DNA of 43,607 nucleotides from Parerythrobacter sp. (GTDB lineage Bacteria > Pseudomonadota > Alphaproteobacteria > Sphingomonadales > Sphingomonadaceae): contig JANQPE010000011.1 of assembly GCA_028289565.1 (NCBI GenBank), forward strand, positions 1 to 43,607, in the 5' to 3' direction. The notes under the pieces were generated by a model. It saw nothing but the letters and a program-made list of their open reading frames with translations, searched no databases and was not told the DNA's origin. Position numbers and translations under genes: made by a program. The first letter of the stretch is position 1. Each line of letters starts with the position of its first letter. Below, piece by piece: positions 36,940 through 43,607 of this stretch.

Positions 36940-36957
36940 GGCCGGTTCGCGCGGGCC

Positions 36958-37752
36958 TCAGCCCGCAACAGCCCCGCGCCTGGCGAGCAGTTTCTCGGTA
37001 ATACCGAAAGACCGTTCTTCATCGACATCGATGGCATACTCGCCATTCGACAACACTATCGGTACCAGCTTGAAGCCGAAGCGTTTGGAAATTTGTGCGA
37101 ACAAGATCTCCTTGGTGCCCCAGCCAAGATAGAAGCGGATCAGGTTGATCACACCGAACGCCTTGGCGATACGACTGGGATATTTCACGAATTGGCCGCC
37201 GCTGCGCATGATTTCCGCCGCGCCAAGAGCCTCTTGCGAGCCGATCCAATAGGTGTTGCAGTTGGAATAGCCGCCATCGGAAAATTCGTAGAATTTCTTC
37301 TGTCCCACCGGGTCGGCGGCGATCACGTCTTCCTTCCGTGCGAGCGCGGCTGCGGCACCGGCCTTTTCAGCCAGGGCCTTGTCAATAAATTCCGAATAAC
37401 CTTCCGCCGTCACAAGGCAATTGTCGGCCGTGGTGATCATGATCGGGAAATCCGCGTCTTCAGTCCCAGAAAACACGCTATCGACGAGGTTGAATGCGCC
37501 TGGCCGGAATTCCAGCCGCCCTTCCTCCTGCAACCGCGTCACGACGGGGATTGCAGCGATTTCTTCCGGTTCGTGTGCGACGATGCGGATATCGCCGACC
37601 CGATCGCATTGCGCCACCGCTTCGACGACGTGCTGGATCATCGGTTTCCCGCCGACGGGTACGACGCATTTCTGAGCCACTCCCGCACGTGCAGCAAGCG
37701 GGTCGAGGGAGCCGGAGCGTTTCCCGGCCATGATAAGGGCAGTGGCTTTCAC
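36958..37752 (-). CDS. Nucleotidyltransferase (sugar-phosphate or MobA-like)
   Basis: A 264-residue Rossmann-type protein. It begins ATALIMAGKRSGSLDPLA, a variant of the G-X-G-X-R signature of NTP transferases, followed by a Lys in QKCVVPVGGKPMI. A metal-binding Asp sits in MITTADN. Relatives activate sugars or other groups with NTP. It is followed after 18 bases by the flippase gene, so a role in making a nucleotide-activated envelope sugar is plausible; the substrate is unknown. Confidence 0.72.
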   Translation of the reverse strand: MKATALIMAGKRSGSLDPLAARAGVAQKCVVPVGGKPMIQHVVEAVAQCDRVGDIRIVAHEPEEIAAIPVVTRLQEEGRLEFRPGAFNLVDSVFSGTEDADFPIMITTADNCLVTAEGYSEFIDKALAEKAGAAAALARKEDVIAADPVGQKKFYEFSDGGYSNCNTYWIGSQEALGAAEIMRSGGQFVKYPSRIAKAFGVINLIRFYLGWGTKEILFAQISKRFGFKLVPIVLSNGEYAIDVDEERSFGITEKLLARRGAVAG

Positions 37753-37827
37753 GTCGGCGCTCCTACCCGCAAAGCGCGCATTGGCAAAGACTTGTCATGG
37801 CCGCCGGCAATCGCCACCAGCACGGCC

Positions 37828-38565
37828 ATGCGGATTATCTTCAGCAGGAAAGGGTTCGACAGCACCGCGGGTGGCGGTCCTTCGCCGATCATCGGCGGGC
37901 GTCCGGTCAGCCTGCCGATTCCCGATACCAAGGGGCTGTCGCGCACGACCTACGGTAAACTCGGCCTTGGCGAGCATGCGGCGAAAGCGAGCCGGGGGAG
38001 GCTGGGCGCAGGCGACCTGTGCCATCATGACCCGATGTTCCTGCCGGATGGCATGGCGATTCTGGGCCAGTGCGCTTCGGCACAGGGCCACCTTGCCAGG
38101 CAGGGGGTTGACCTTGGCGATGTCTTCCTGTTCTTTGGCTTATTTGAAGGAGAGGGGCATCCCCGCCACCACCGTATCTTCGGCTATCTGCGGATCGACG
38201 AGATCGTCCCGCTGATCGAGGCGGACAAGAATACGAAGGCGCGTTTCCTCGCCATCGACCATCCGCATGCGCTTGGAATGCACGGGACGAACGACACGCT
38301 CTATGTCGGCAAGGGGACCACTGCGAACCATGCTTCCGCGGACCTCACGCTCACCGTGGATGGCGGGCCGGTTTCGATGTGGCGGCGTCCGGCATGGTTG
38401 CGGCGGGGAGAAATCACCTATTTCCCCGACAGAGATGAGAACTGGCCGGATCACGACCGGATGTACCGGATCGGCAACGGGCAGGAATTCGTCGCCGATA
38501 TCGGTCGCCGCAAGGCACCCCGCGAATGGCTGGCGCGCATGATCGCGGAAATCAATAGGTCTTGA
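37828..38565 (+). CDS. Nmad3-like protein (putative nucleotide modification-associated domain)
   Basis: A 245-residue protein beginning MRIIFSRKGFDSTAGGGP, followed by SPIIGGRPVSLPIPDTKG. This N-terminus matches what I recall of the Nmad3 family, predicted from gene neighbourhoods to link to modified nucleotides. A later segment has GVDLGDVFLFFGLF and HRIFGYLRI. The ATG at 37828 is chosen because conserved sequence begins there, though its ribosome binding site is weak. The same frame continues upstream antisense to the flippase; that part is not coding. Its 3' end overlaps the convergent mmsB by 14 bases. Its biochemical activity is unknown. Confidence 0.68.
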   Translation: MRIIFSRKGFDSTAGGGPSPIIGGRPVSLPIPDTKGLSRTTYGKLGLGEHAAKASRGRLGAGDLCHHDPMFLPDGMAILGQCASAQGHLARQGVDLGDVFLFFGLFEGEGHPRHHRIFGYLRIDEIVPLIEADKNTKARFLAIDHPHALGMHGTNDTLYVGKGTTANHASADLTLTVDGGPVSMWRRPAWLRRGEITYFPDRDENWPDHDRMYRIGNGQEFVADIGRRKAPREWLARMIAEINRS

Positions 38566-39421
38566 TGATCGCCGAGAAATCGAGCCCGCTATTGCCCGCA
38601 CCGTCGAAATCCTCGTAAAGCGCGGCGGCGCGCGAGCTTAGCGGTACCGCGCTGTCGGAGCTGTCGGCAGCTTCCATCGCCAGTCGTAGGTCCTTGAGCA
38701 TCAGCGCCGTGGCGAAACCGCCCTGGTAATCGTTGTCGGCCGGGCTTTGTTTCCCGACGCCGGGCATCGGCGTGTATTCGTTGAGCGACCAGTTGTAGCC
38801 GCTGGACTGCGAACTGATTGCGTAGAAGGTTCGCGGGTCGAGGCCAAGCCTCTCCGCCATTTTCATCGCCTCGCACGTACCGATCATATGTACGGCCAGC
38901 AGCATGTTGTTGCAAATCTTGGCGGTCTGCCCGGCTCCGGCATCGCCGGCATGAATCACCGCTTTGCCCATCGCCTGCAGGATCAGCTCGGCGCGGTCGA
39001 AAGCATCCTTGGTGCCGCCGACCATGAAGGTCAGCGTGCCGCCATTCGCGGCAGCAATGCCGCCTGATACGGGCGCATCGACCATGTTGTAGCCAGCCGT
39101 TTCCGCCGCTTCGGTTACTTCCTTCGCCGTGGCGACATCGATAGTCGAGCAGTCGAGGAATACCGCACCTTGCGGGGCATGGCCGATCACATCGCCCGTA
39201 TAGACGGCCTTCACGATCGCGCCATTGGGCAGCATCGAGACGACCGCTTTTGCTCCGTCGACGGCATCCCTCGCGCTTGTGAATGTCTCGCATCCATTGT
39301 CACGCGCGGCGGCCAGCGCGTCTTCGCTGAGGTCGAAAGCGCACACTTCATGCCCTGCTTTTACAAGGTTCGCGGCCATTCCGCCGCCCATGTTTCCAAG
39401 GCCGATAAAAGCGATTTTCAT
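38552..39421 (-). CDS. mmsB: 3-hydroxyisobutyrate dehydrogenase
   Basis: A 289-residue NAD+-dependent beta-hydroxyacid dehydrogenase, normal length. The dinucleotide motif is FIGLGNMGGGMAANL at the start. The substrate-binding stretch is DAPVSGGIAAANGGTL, and the catalytic lysine lies in GAGQTAKICNN. It oxidises 3-hydroxyisobutyrate to methylmalonate semialdehyde in valine breakdown. It is the last gene of the minus-strand valine cluster, separated from the enoyl-CoA hydratase gene by a dispersed palindrome. The next enzyme (MmsA) is not in the window. Confidence 0.94.
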   Translation of the reverse strand: MKIAFIGLGNMGGGMAANLVKAGHEVCAFDLSEDALAAARDNGCETFTSARDAVDGAKAVVSMLPNGAIVKAVYTGDVIGHAPQGAVFLDCSTIDVATAKEVTEAAETAGYNMVDAPVSGGIAAANGGTLTFMVGGTKDAFDRAELILQAMGKAVIHAGDAGAGQTAKICNNMLLAVHMIGTCEAMKMAERLGLDPRTFYAISSQSSGYNWSLNEYTPMPGVGKQSPADNDYQGGFATALMLKDLRLAMEAADSSDSAVPLSSRAAALYEDFDGAGNSGLDFSAIIKTY

Positions 39422-39432
39422 AACAATTTCTC

Positions 39433-39514
39433 CGTCATCCCGGCGAAAGTCGGGATTTTTGTCAAGCTAACGTTTCGCTAGCGGCACGAGACCCCTGCTT
39501 TCGCCGGGATGACG
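39433..39514. repeat. Dispersed palindromic repeat, copy 2
   Basis: Begins CGTCATCCCGGCGAAAG and ends CTTTCGCCGGGATGACG, giving terminal inverted repeats of 17 bases. The centre is less conserved (CTAACGTTTCGCTAG lies within). It sits between mmsB and the enoyl-CoA hydratase gene. It belongs to the same family as 13072-13153 and 40328-40406. Confidence 0.85.
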
Positions 39515-39529
39515 CGAATACTACCTCTA

Positions 39530-40315
39530 CTACCTCCCTTTCCACTGGCCTGCGCGCTTTTCGACGAAGGCGGCCATGCCTTCGGCCTTGTCTTCGCTCG
39601 CGGTCAGGATCTGGAAGATACGGCGCTCCATGATCAACCCCTGGTCGAGCGTGGTTTCGAACGCCGCATTGACCATTTCCTTGTTCGCGATCGCGGCCAT
39701 CGGCGGCATGCTCGCGATGGTGCCGGCCGTTTTCAGCGCTTCGTCGAGCAAGTCGTCATGCGGCACCACGCGCGCCACGAGATTGCTGCGCTCGGCTTCC
39801 TCGGCATCCATCATCCGGCCCGTTAGGCACATTTCCATCGCCTTGGACTTGCCGATCGCCTTGGTCAGCCGCTGGCTGCCACCCATGCCGGGGGCGACGC
39901 CGAGCTTTATCTCGGGCTGGCCGAACTTCGCATTTCCCGAGGCGATGATGAAGTCCGCCATCATCGCCAGTTCGCACCCGCCGCCTAGGGCGAAACCATT
40001 GACCGCGGCGATCCACGGCTTGCGGGTCTTCTTCACGATCTCGCCGGTCCAGGGCGCGAAGAAATCCTCAAGGTAGAAATCGGCTGCGGCCTTCTCGCTC
40101 ATTTCCTTGATGTCCGCGCCCGCGGCGAAGGCCTTGTCGCCTGAGCCGGTCAGGACGGCGCAGAGCTGGCTGCTATCGGCCTGGTAGACGGCAAAAGCTT
40201 CGATCAGCTCTTCGAGCACCTGTGAATTCAGTGCATTGAGTGCCTTGGGCCGGTTGAGCGTGATCAGCGTGACTGCGTCACGCTGATCGATGGTGATGGT
40301 TTCGTAGTTGGCCAT
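39530..40315 (-). CDS. Enoyl-CoA hydratase (probably methacrylyl-CoA hydratase)
   Basis: A 261-residue crotonase-family enzyme. The oxyanion and catalytic regions are visible: [25 protein letters not shown], and the Glu in [13 protein letters not shown]. In valine breakdown it would hydrate methacrylyl-CoA to 3-hydroxyisobutyryl-CoA; similar enzymes also serve fatty-acid oxidation. The ATG at 40315 (MANYETITI) has GAAGGAAGAG upstream; an in-frame ATG at 40333 gives a less likely longer form. It is flanked on both sides by copies of the dispersed palindrome. Confidence 0.9.
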   Translation of the reverse strand: MANYETITIDQRDAVTLITLNRPKALNALNSQVLEELIEAFAVYQADSSQLCAVLTGSGDKAFAAGADIKEMSEKAAADFYLEDFFAPWTGEIVKKTRKPWIAAVNGFALGGGCELAMMADFIIASGNAKFGQPEIKLGVAPGMGGSQRLTKAIGKSKAMEMCLTGRMMDAEEAERSNLVARVVPHDDLLDEALKTAGTIASMPPMAAIANKEMVNAAFETTLDQGLIMERRIFQILTASEDKAEGMAAFVEKRAGQWKGR

Positions 40316-40327
40316 TTTCTCTTCCTT

Positions 40328-40406
40328 CGTCACTCCCGCGAAGGCGGGAAACCAGACTAATACTGTGCTCCGCTTCTCTGGATCCCGGCCTTTGCGGGGA
40401 TGACGG
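40328..40406. repeat. Dispersed palindromic repeat, copy 3
   Basis: Begins CGTCACTCCCGCGAAGGCGGG and ends CCTTTGCGGGGATGACGG. It is the most diverged of the three copies, but the ends are still inverted. It lies between the 3-hydroxyisobutyryl-CoA hydrolase gene and the enoyl-CoA hydratase gene. Confidence 0.72.
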
Positions 40407-40408
40407 AA

Positions 40409-41461
40409 CTATGATCTGAGCGGCACCCACTCCTCGTCTTCGGATAGCGGAGCGAAAATGCTGTCGATCAGTTCGCCGCTCACTTCTTCGGGGGTTGCCG
40501 GGTCCCATTTGGGATCGTGGGTCTTGTCGACGATTACCGCCCGCACGCCTTCGGCGAAATCGGGGCGGGTAAGAACGCGCGATCCGATGCGGTATTCCAT
40601 CCGCATGTTGTCGGCGAAGTTCTCCAAATTCGCACTTGTCGCCAATTGGCGCAGCGCGACCTTGCAGGTCTGCGGACTCTTAGTGCCCAGCGTGTCGCGC
40701 TCCTTGGCCGCCCAATCGCTGCTATCCGCCCCCAGGCTTGCTAGGATGTCCTCGTAGCGGTCGGACGCGAAGTGTCTGGCGATCCGGTCGGCATTGGCTT
40801 CGATCCGGGCGTCGGGCGGGGTGACCGACAGTTCCGACAGGATACCCGCCATCCGGCTTGGATCGGCGGCGATCCGCTCCTTGGCTTCGGCCAGCTTGTC
40901 GCTTGGTAAATAGTGTGTCGCGAGGCCCGCCCACAGGCATTCCGCCCCGTCGAGCCGCGCCCCGGTGAGCGCGAGGAACTGCCCCAGCCGCCCGCCGAGC
41001 CGCGAGAGGTACCAGCCGCCGCCGACATCGGGAAACAGGCCGATCCCGGTCTCCGGCATGGCGAAGCGGGTATTCTCGGTCGCGATGCGGAACGTCGCCG
41101 GCTGCGAAATTCCCACGCCGCCACCCATGGTGATCCCGTCCATGAACGCGACCACCGGCTTGGCGTAGGTGAAGAGCTGGTGGTTGAGCTGGTATTCGTC
41201 GTGGAAGAACCTGCGGCCCGACACCCCGTCATCATTGAGCGCCGAATTGCGCAGGAAGGCGATATCGCCACCCGCACAGAATCCGCGCCCCTCGGCATGG
41301 TCGATGATGACTGCCTGCACGGCATCGTCTCCGGCCCATTCCGCCAGCGCCGCGCTCATCGCATGACACATGTCGAGCGTCAGCGCATGCAGCGCCTTGG
41401 GCCGGTTAAGCGAGAGATGGCCGGTCTTGCCCGCGATCTTGGTCAGAACTTCGTCGGTCAT
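40409..41461 (-). CDS. 3-hydroxyisobutyryl-CoA hydrolase
   Basis: A 350-residue crotonase-superfamily hydrolase of the HIBCH type, longer than simple enoyl-CoA hydratases. Typical stretches are AEGRGFCAGGDIAFL, MDGITMGGGVGIS and AMPETGIGLFPDVGGG. It frees 3-hydroxyisobutyrate from CoA, preventing build-up of reactive methacrylyl-CoA, and feeds MmsB. Its start overlaps the stop of the upstream membrane-protein gene by 4 bases. Confidence 0.93.
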   Translation of the reverse strand: MTDEVLTKIAGKTGHLSLNRPKALHALTLDMCHAMSAALAEWAGDDAVQAVIIDHAEGRGFCAGGDIAFLRNSALNDDGVSGRRFFHDEYQLNHQLFTYAKPVVAFMDGITMGGGVGISQPATFRIATENTRFAMPETGIGLFPDVGGGWYLSRLGGRLGQFLALTGARLDGAECLWAGLATHYLPSDKLAEAKERIAADPSRMAGILSELSVTPPDARIEANADRIARHFASDRYEDILASLGADSSDWAAKERDTLGTKSPQTCKVALRQLATSANLENFADNMRMEYRIGSRVLTRPDFAEGVRAVIVDKTHDPKWDPATPEEVSGELIDSIFAPLSEDEEWVPLRS

Positions 41462-41859
41462 TCAGAACTTCCTGTCGGCGATGCCGTCGCAATACGAGGT
41501 GGGAAGAGGTGCCAGGAAACCAGCCAGTAGGTGAGTGATGCAGCCGTTGCGGCAACGAGCAAGTATGCAATCTCGAACGGCTCGAAAGTATTCATTATAA
41601 ACACGCAGATGAGCAACTCGATCGCGACGCCTGTTGCGGCGAACAACCTCCAGCCACCAGATTTTCGCAGTTCCGAGTAGATGATGCCTGGTACACCGAC
41701 CGGAGCCGCCAGAATCAGGGCGGCGGGAAGGAACAATCCCAACATCATACCGAATTGGGAGAATACGGGATCACCCATGAGAGCGAAGCCGATCATAAGA
41801 ACAAGCGTTCCAACCAAGGCAGCGCTCAGATAGCCCGCTATGATGGAAGCGAGCCTCAC
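41458..41859 (-). CDS. Small four-helix membrane protein in the valine operon
   Basis: A 133-residue protein with about four membrane helices (AALVGTLVLMIGFAL, GLFLPAALILAAPVG, WRLFAATGVAIELLICVF, and AYLLVAATAASLTYWLV). I do not recognise a family. It overlaps the acyl-CoA dehydrogenase gene and the hydrolase gene by 4 bases each, so it is translated with them. Its local base composition is less G+C-rich than its neighbours, suggesting later insertion. A transport or anchoring role is only a guess. Confidence 0.6.
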   Translation of the reverse strand: MRLASIIAGYLSAALVGTLVLMIGFALMGDPVFSQFGMMLGLFLPAALILAAPVGVPGIIYSELRKSGGWRLFAATGVAIELLICVFIMNTFEPFEIAYLLVAATAASLTYWLVSWHLFPPRIATASPTGSSE

Positions 41860-43001
41860 TGGCGCAGCAAGTCCCGGCCGACGATCATCCGCATCACCTG
41901 GTTGGTCCCTTCGAGGATCGAGTGCACGCGCAGATCGCGCCAGAAGCGTTCGATGGGATATTCCTTCAAATAGCCATACCCGCCGAATAGCTGCAGCGCG
42001 TTGTTGACCACGTTCGAGCCGCTATCGGTGGCGAGCCGCTTGGCCATGGCGGAGAACTTGCTCTTGTCGGGAGCGTTGTCGGTGACCTTCGCCGCGGCGA
42101 GATAAAGCAGCGCGCGCGCTGCTTCCAGTTCGGTCGCCATGTCAGCCAGCATGAACTGCGTGTTCTGGAAATCGGCGATCGGGGTGTCGAACTGCTTGCG
42201 CTCCCTGGTGTAGGCCACCGCCTCGTCGAGGCAGCGTTGCGCGCCGCCGAGCGAACAGGCGCCGATATTGAGCCGCCCGCCATCGAGCCCCATCATGGCG
42301 AAGCGAAACCCCTCACCCTCGTCGCCGACGCGGTTCTCGACGGGCACGCGCGCATCCTCGAAGATCAGTTGCGCGGTGGGCGAGGCATTCCAGCCAAGTT
42401 TTTTTTCCGGCTTGCCAAAGCTCAGACCCGGCGTGTCCTTGTCGACCACCAGACAGGAGATGCCCTTGGTCTTGTGTTCGCCGGTGCGGACCATGGTGAC
42501 GTAGAGATCGTTGAAGCCGCTGCCCGAAATGAACTGCTTGGTGCCGTTCAGCACATAGTGATCGCCGTCCAGCCTGGCGGTGGTCTTGAGCCCGGCCGCA
42601 TCGGAGCCGCTGCCCGGCTCGGTCAGCGCGTAGCTGGCGATCTTCTCCAGCGTGACGAGACCGGGCAGGAACTTGTCCTTCACCGCCTGCCCGCCGAACT
42701 GGTCGATCATCCAGCTCGCCATGTTGTGAATCGAGATATAGGCGCTGGTCGCGGGACAGCCATAGGCCATCGCTTCCATGATCAGCGCGGCCTCAAGCCG
42801 GCCCAGCGCGATGCCGCCCGATTCCTCCGATACGTAGATCGCACCGAAGCCCAGTTCACCCGTCCGCTGGATCACGTCCTTGGGGAAATGGTGCTTTTCA
42901 TCCCAGTCGGCCGCGTGCGGGGTAATATTGTCGGCGGTGAAGCGCTGCGCCATTTCCTGAATCGCAAGCTGGTCGTCGGTAAGCTGGAATTGTCCTATCA
43001 T
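41856..43001 (-). CDS. Isobutyryl-CoA/acyl-CoA dehydrogenase
   Basis: A 381-residue FAD-dependent acyl-CoA dehydrogenase, normal length. Motifs include SYALTEPGSGSDAAGLKT, FISGSGFNDLYVTM, QLFGGYGYLKEYPIERFWRD, and the C-terminal ILEGTNQVMRMIVGRDLL. The context with HIBCH, enoyl-CoA hydratase and MmsB points to isobutyryl-CoA (ACAD8-like) as substrate. It passes electrons to ETF. The ATG at 43001 (MIGQFQLTDDQ) overlaps the RidA stop by 4 bases and is preferred over an in-frame start at 43058 inside that gene. Confidence 0.92.
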   Translation of the reverse strand: MIGQFQLTDDQLAIQEMAQRFTADNITPHAADWDEKHHFPKDVIQRTGELGFGAIYVSEESGGIALGRLEAALIMEAMAYGCPATSAYISIHNMASWMIDQFGGQAVKDKFLPGLVTLEKIASYALTEPGSGSDAAGLKTTARLDGDHYVLNGTKQFISGSGFNDLYVTMVRTGEHKTKGISCLVVDKDTPGLSFGKPEKKLGWNASPTAQLIFEDARVPVENRVGDEGEGFRFAMMGLDGGRLNIGACSLGGAQRCLDEAVAYTRERKQFDTPIADFQNTQFMLADMATELEAARALLYLAAAKVTDNAPDKSKFSAMAKRLATDSGSNVVNNALQLFGGYGYLKEYPIERFWRDLRVHSILEGTNQVMRMIVGRDLLRQ

Positions 43002-43393
43002 GCGCTGCCCCCTAGCACCGCTTCGGCTTCGATTTCTACCAGCCATTCTGGGCGGCATAGCGTGGTGACGCCGACCATGGTGGCCGCCGGGCGCGCTTCC
43101 GCGAAATAGCGTGCATGTACGGCCCCGACGGCTTCCTGCTGGTCGATATCAGTCAGGAACATGCGAGTGCGCACGACATCGGCGGCGCTGCCGCCGAGTT
43201 CCTCGACTGCCCGCGCAATCAATGTGCAGCAACGGTCCGCTTGCGCCGCCGCGCCGCCCTGTGTGGTGGAACCGTCATCCTCGATCGGTCCGGTGCCGGC
43301 GACGACGATCCGGTCTCCAACCCGCATGGCGCGGCTGAAGCCGAATTGTGCTTCGTAAGGCGAACCGGATGAGGCGCGTCGCCGCCCGGTCAT
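42998..43393 (-). CDS. RidA/YjgF family protein
   Basis: A 131-residue protein of the RidA superfamily. The conserved arginine lies in VVRTRMFLTDI; the family-typical ends are RVGDRIVVAGTGPI and VGVTTLCRPEWLVEIEAEA. RidA enzymes hydrolyse reactive enamine/imine intermediates from PLP-dependent amino-acid enzymes. Being translationally coupled to the acyl-CoA dehydrogenase suggests protection during branched-chain amino-acid breakdown, though many family members have other or unknown roles. Confidence 0.88.
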   Translation of the reverse strand: MTGRRRASSGSPYEAQFGFSRAMRVGDRIVVAGTGPIEDDGSTTQGGAAAQADRCCTLIARAVEELGGSAADVVRTRMFLTDIDQQEAVGAVHARYFAEARPAATMVGVTTLCRPEWLVEIEAEAVLGGSA

Positions 43394-43607
43394 CCGCAGC
43401 GGACCGAGGTGATGACCATCTTGCGATCATAGCTCACACGCACTCGGTCGGGGCGGTAGTCCATCGTGACTACGCTATCCGGTGGCACCCATTGGAAAAT
43501 CCGAGCGCCGGTTGCGCGCCGGATTTCGGCACCGAGTTCCGAGGTCGCGCGCTGGCCGATGAAGCGTGCCGCCCGGTCGGTCGAACACAACCCTCCATGG
43601 CTGACCT
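43390..43607 (-). CDS. Peptidase inhibitor I78 family protein, N-terminus cut by window edge
   Basis: At least 72 residues read in frame to the window edge, so the gene begins outside. Recognisable I78 signatures: RFIGQRAT, TGARIFQWVPPDSVVTMDYR, RVRVSYD, and the C-terminal CG. These are small periplasmic serine-peptidase inhibitors. A TTG at 43588-43590 is an internal codon rather than the start, because the frame stays open upstream (reading VSHGGLCS) and this family normally has a signal peptide. The stop overlaps the RidA start by 4 bases. Confidence 0.8.
   Translation of the reverse strand, partial: VSHGGLCSTDRAARFIGQRATSELGAEIRRATGARIFQWVPPDSVVTMDYRPDRVRVSYDRKMVITSVRCG

Noticed and set aside
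36088-37827. Long plus-strand open frame upstream of the Nmad3-like gene, in the same frame
   Set aside because: It is antisense to the flippase and nucleotidyltransferase genes, has no recognisable domain, and the conserved protein begins only at 37828.
1-43607. tRNA, rRNA, CRISPR array or intact insertion sequence
   Set aside because: No cloverleaf, repeat-spacer series or transposase motif was noticed on either strand, though no dedicated scan could be run.

Overview
The window looks like chromosomal DNA of a Sphingomonadales alphaproteobacterium, probably Erythrobacteraceae. This is inferred from high G+C, the split methionine synthase, the two-gene glycine decarboxylase, the valine-degradation operon and the style of dispersed palindromes. 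No rRNA, tRNA, CRISPR array or intact mobile element was seen.

Layout. (1) 1-821 is a decayed accessory stretch: a very strong hairpin (239-307), a broken XRE-type regulator (461-650) and a doubtful reading frame at the left edge. (2) 822-5519 holds a secreted S9 peptidase, a DUF4403 protein and an aldo/keto reductase. (3) 5631-16095 is a one-carbon block: a SahR-like SAH-responsive regulator with a candidate operator just before its start, then metF, metH split into two genes, a tandem glycine riboswitch, and gcvT-gcvH-gcvPA-gcvPB. (4) 16169-35660 is the remarkable part: cyclic-nucleotide genes interleaved with a multiheme electron-transfer system. (5) 35671-38565 holds a polysaccharide flippase, a sugar-type nucleotidyltransferase and an Nmad3-like protein. 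(6) 38552-43607 is a valine/isobutyryl-CoA degradation operon on the minus strand, with RidA and I78-inhibitor genes at its head.

The candidate new system. A plus-strand block encodes a CHASE2-type class III nucleotide cyclase (16169-18193) and an overlapping exported FecR-like partner. After a 125-base gap come four coupled genes: a pentaheme cytochrome, a lipoprotein with two HbpS/GlcG-like domains, an outer-membrane beta-barrel, and a 1386-residue decaheme cytochrome fused to an LVIVD-repeat propeller. Converging on it is a tightly packed minus-strand operon. Its first gene (34603-32150) fuses a TrxR-like FAD/NAD(P) reductase, two cyclic-nucleotide-binding domains with intact phosphate-binding cassettes, and a four-[4Fe-4S] module. 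Next come a five-helix b-type cytochrome with two H-X13-H pairs, a protein joining a cytosolic FHA domain through one membrane helix to a decaheme domain, and a class III cyclic-nucleotide phosphodiesterase. A CcmI-like TPR gene is divergent from this operon.

Read together, these genes suggest a path NAD(P)H -> FAD -> 4x[4Fe-4S] -> heme b across the inner membrane -> periplasmic multiheme cytochromes -> possibly the outer-membrane barrel. A second messenger made by the cyclase, bound by the reductase and removed by the phosphodiesterase would gate it. The FHA domain suggests a second input by protein phosphorylation. The domains and gene order are visible in the sequence; the electron route, its direction, the final acceptor and the gating are inference.
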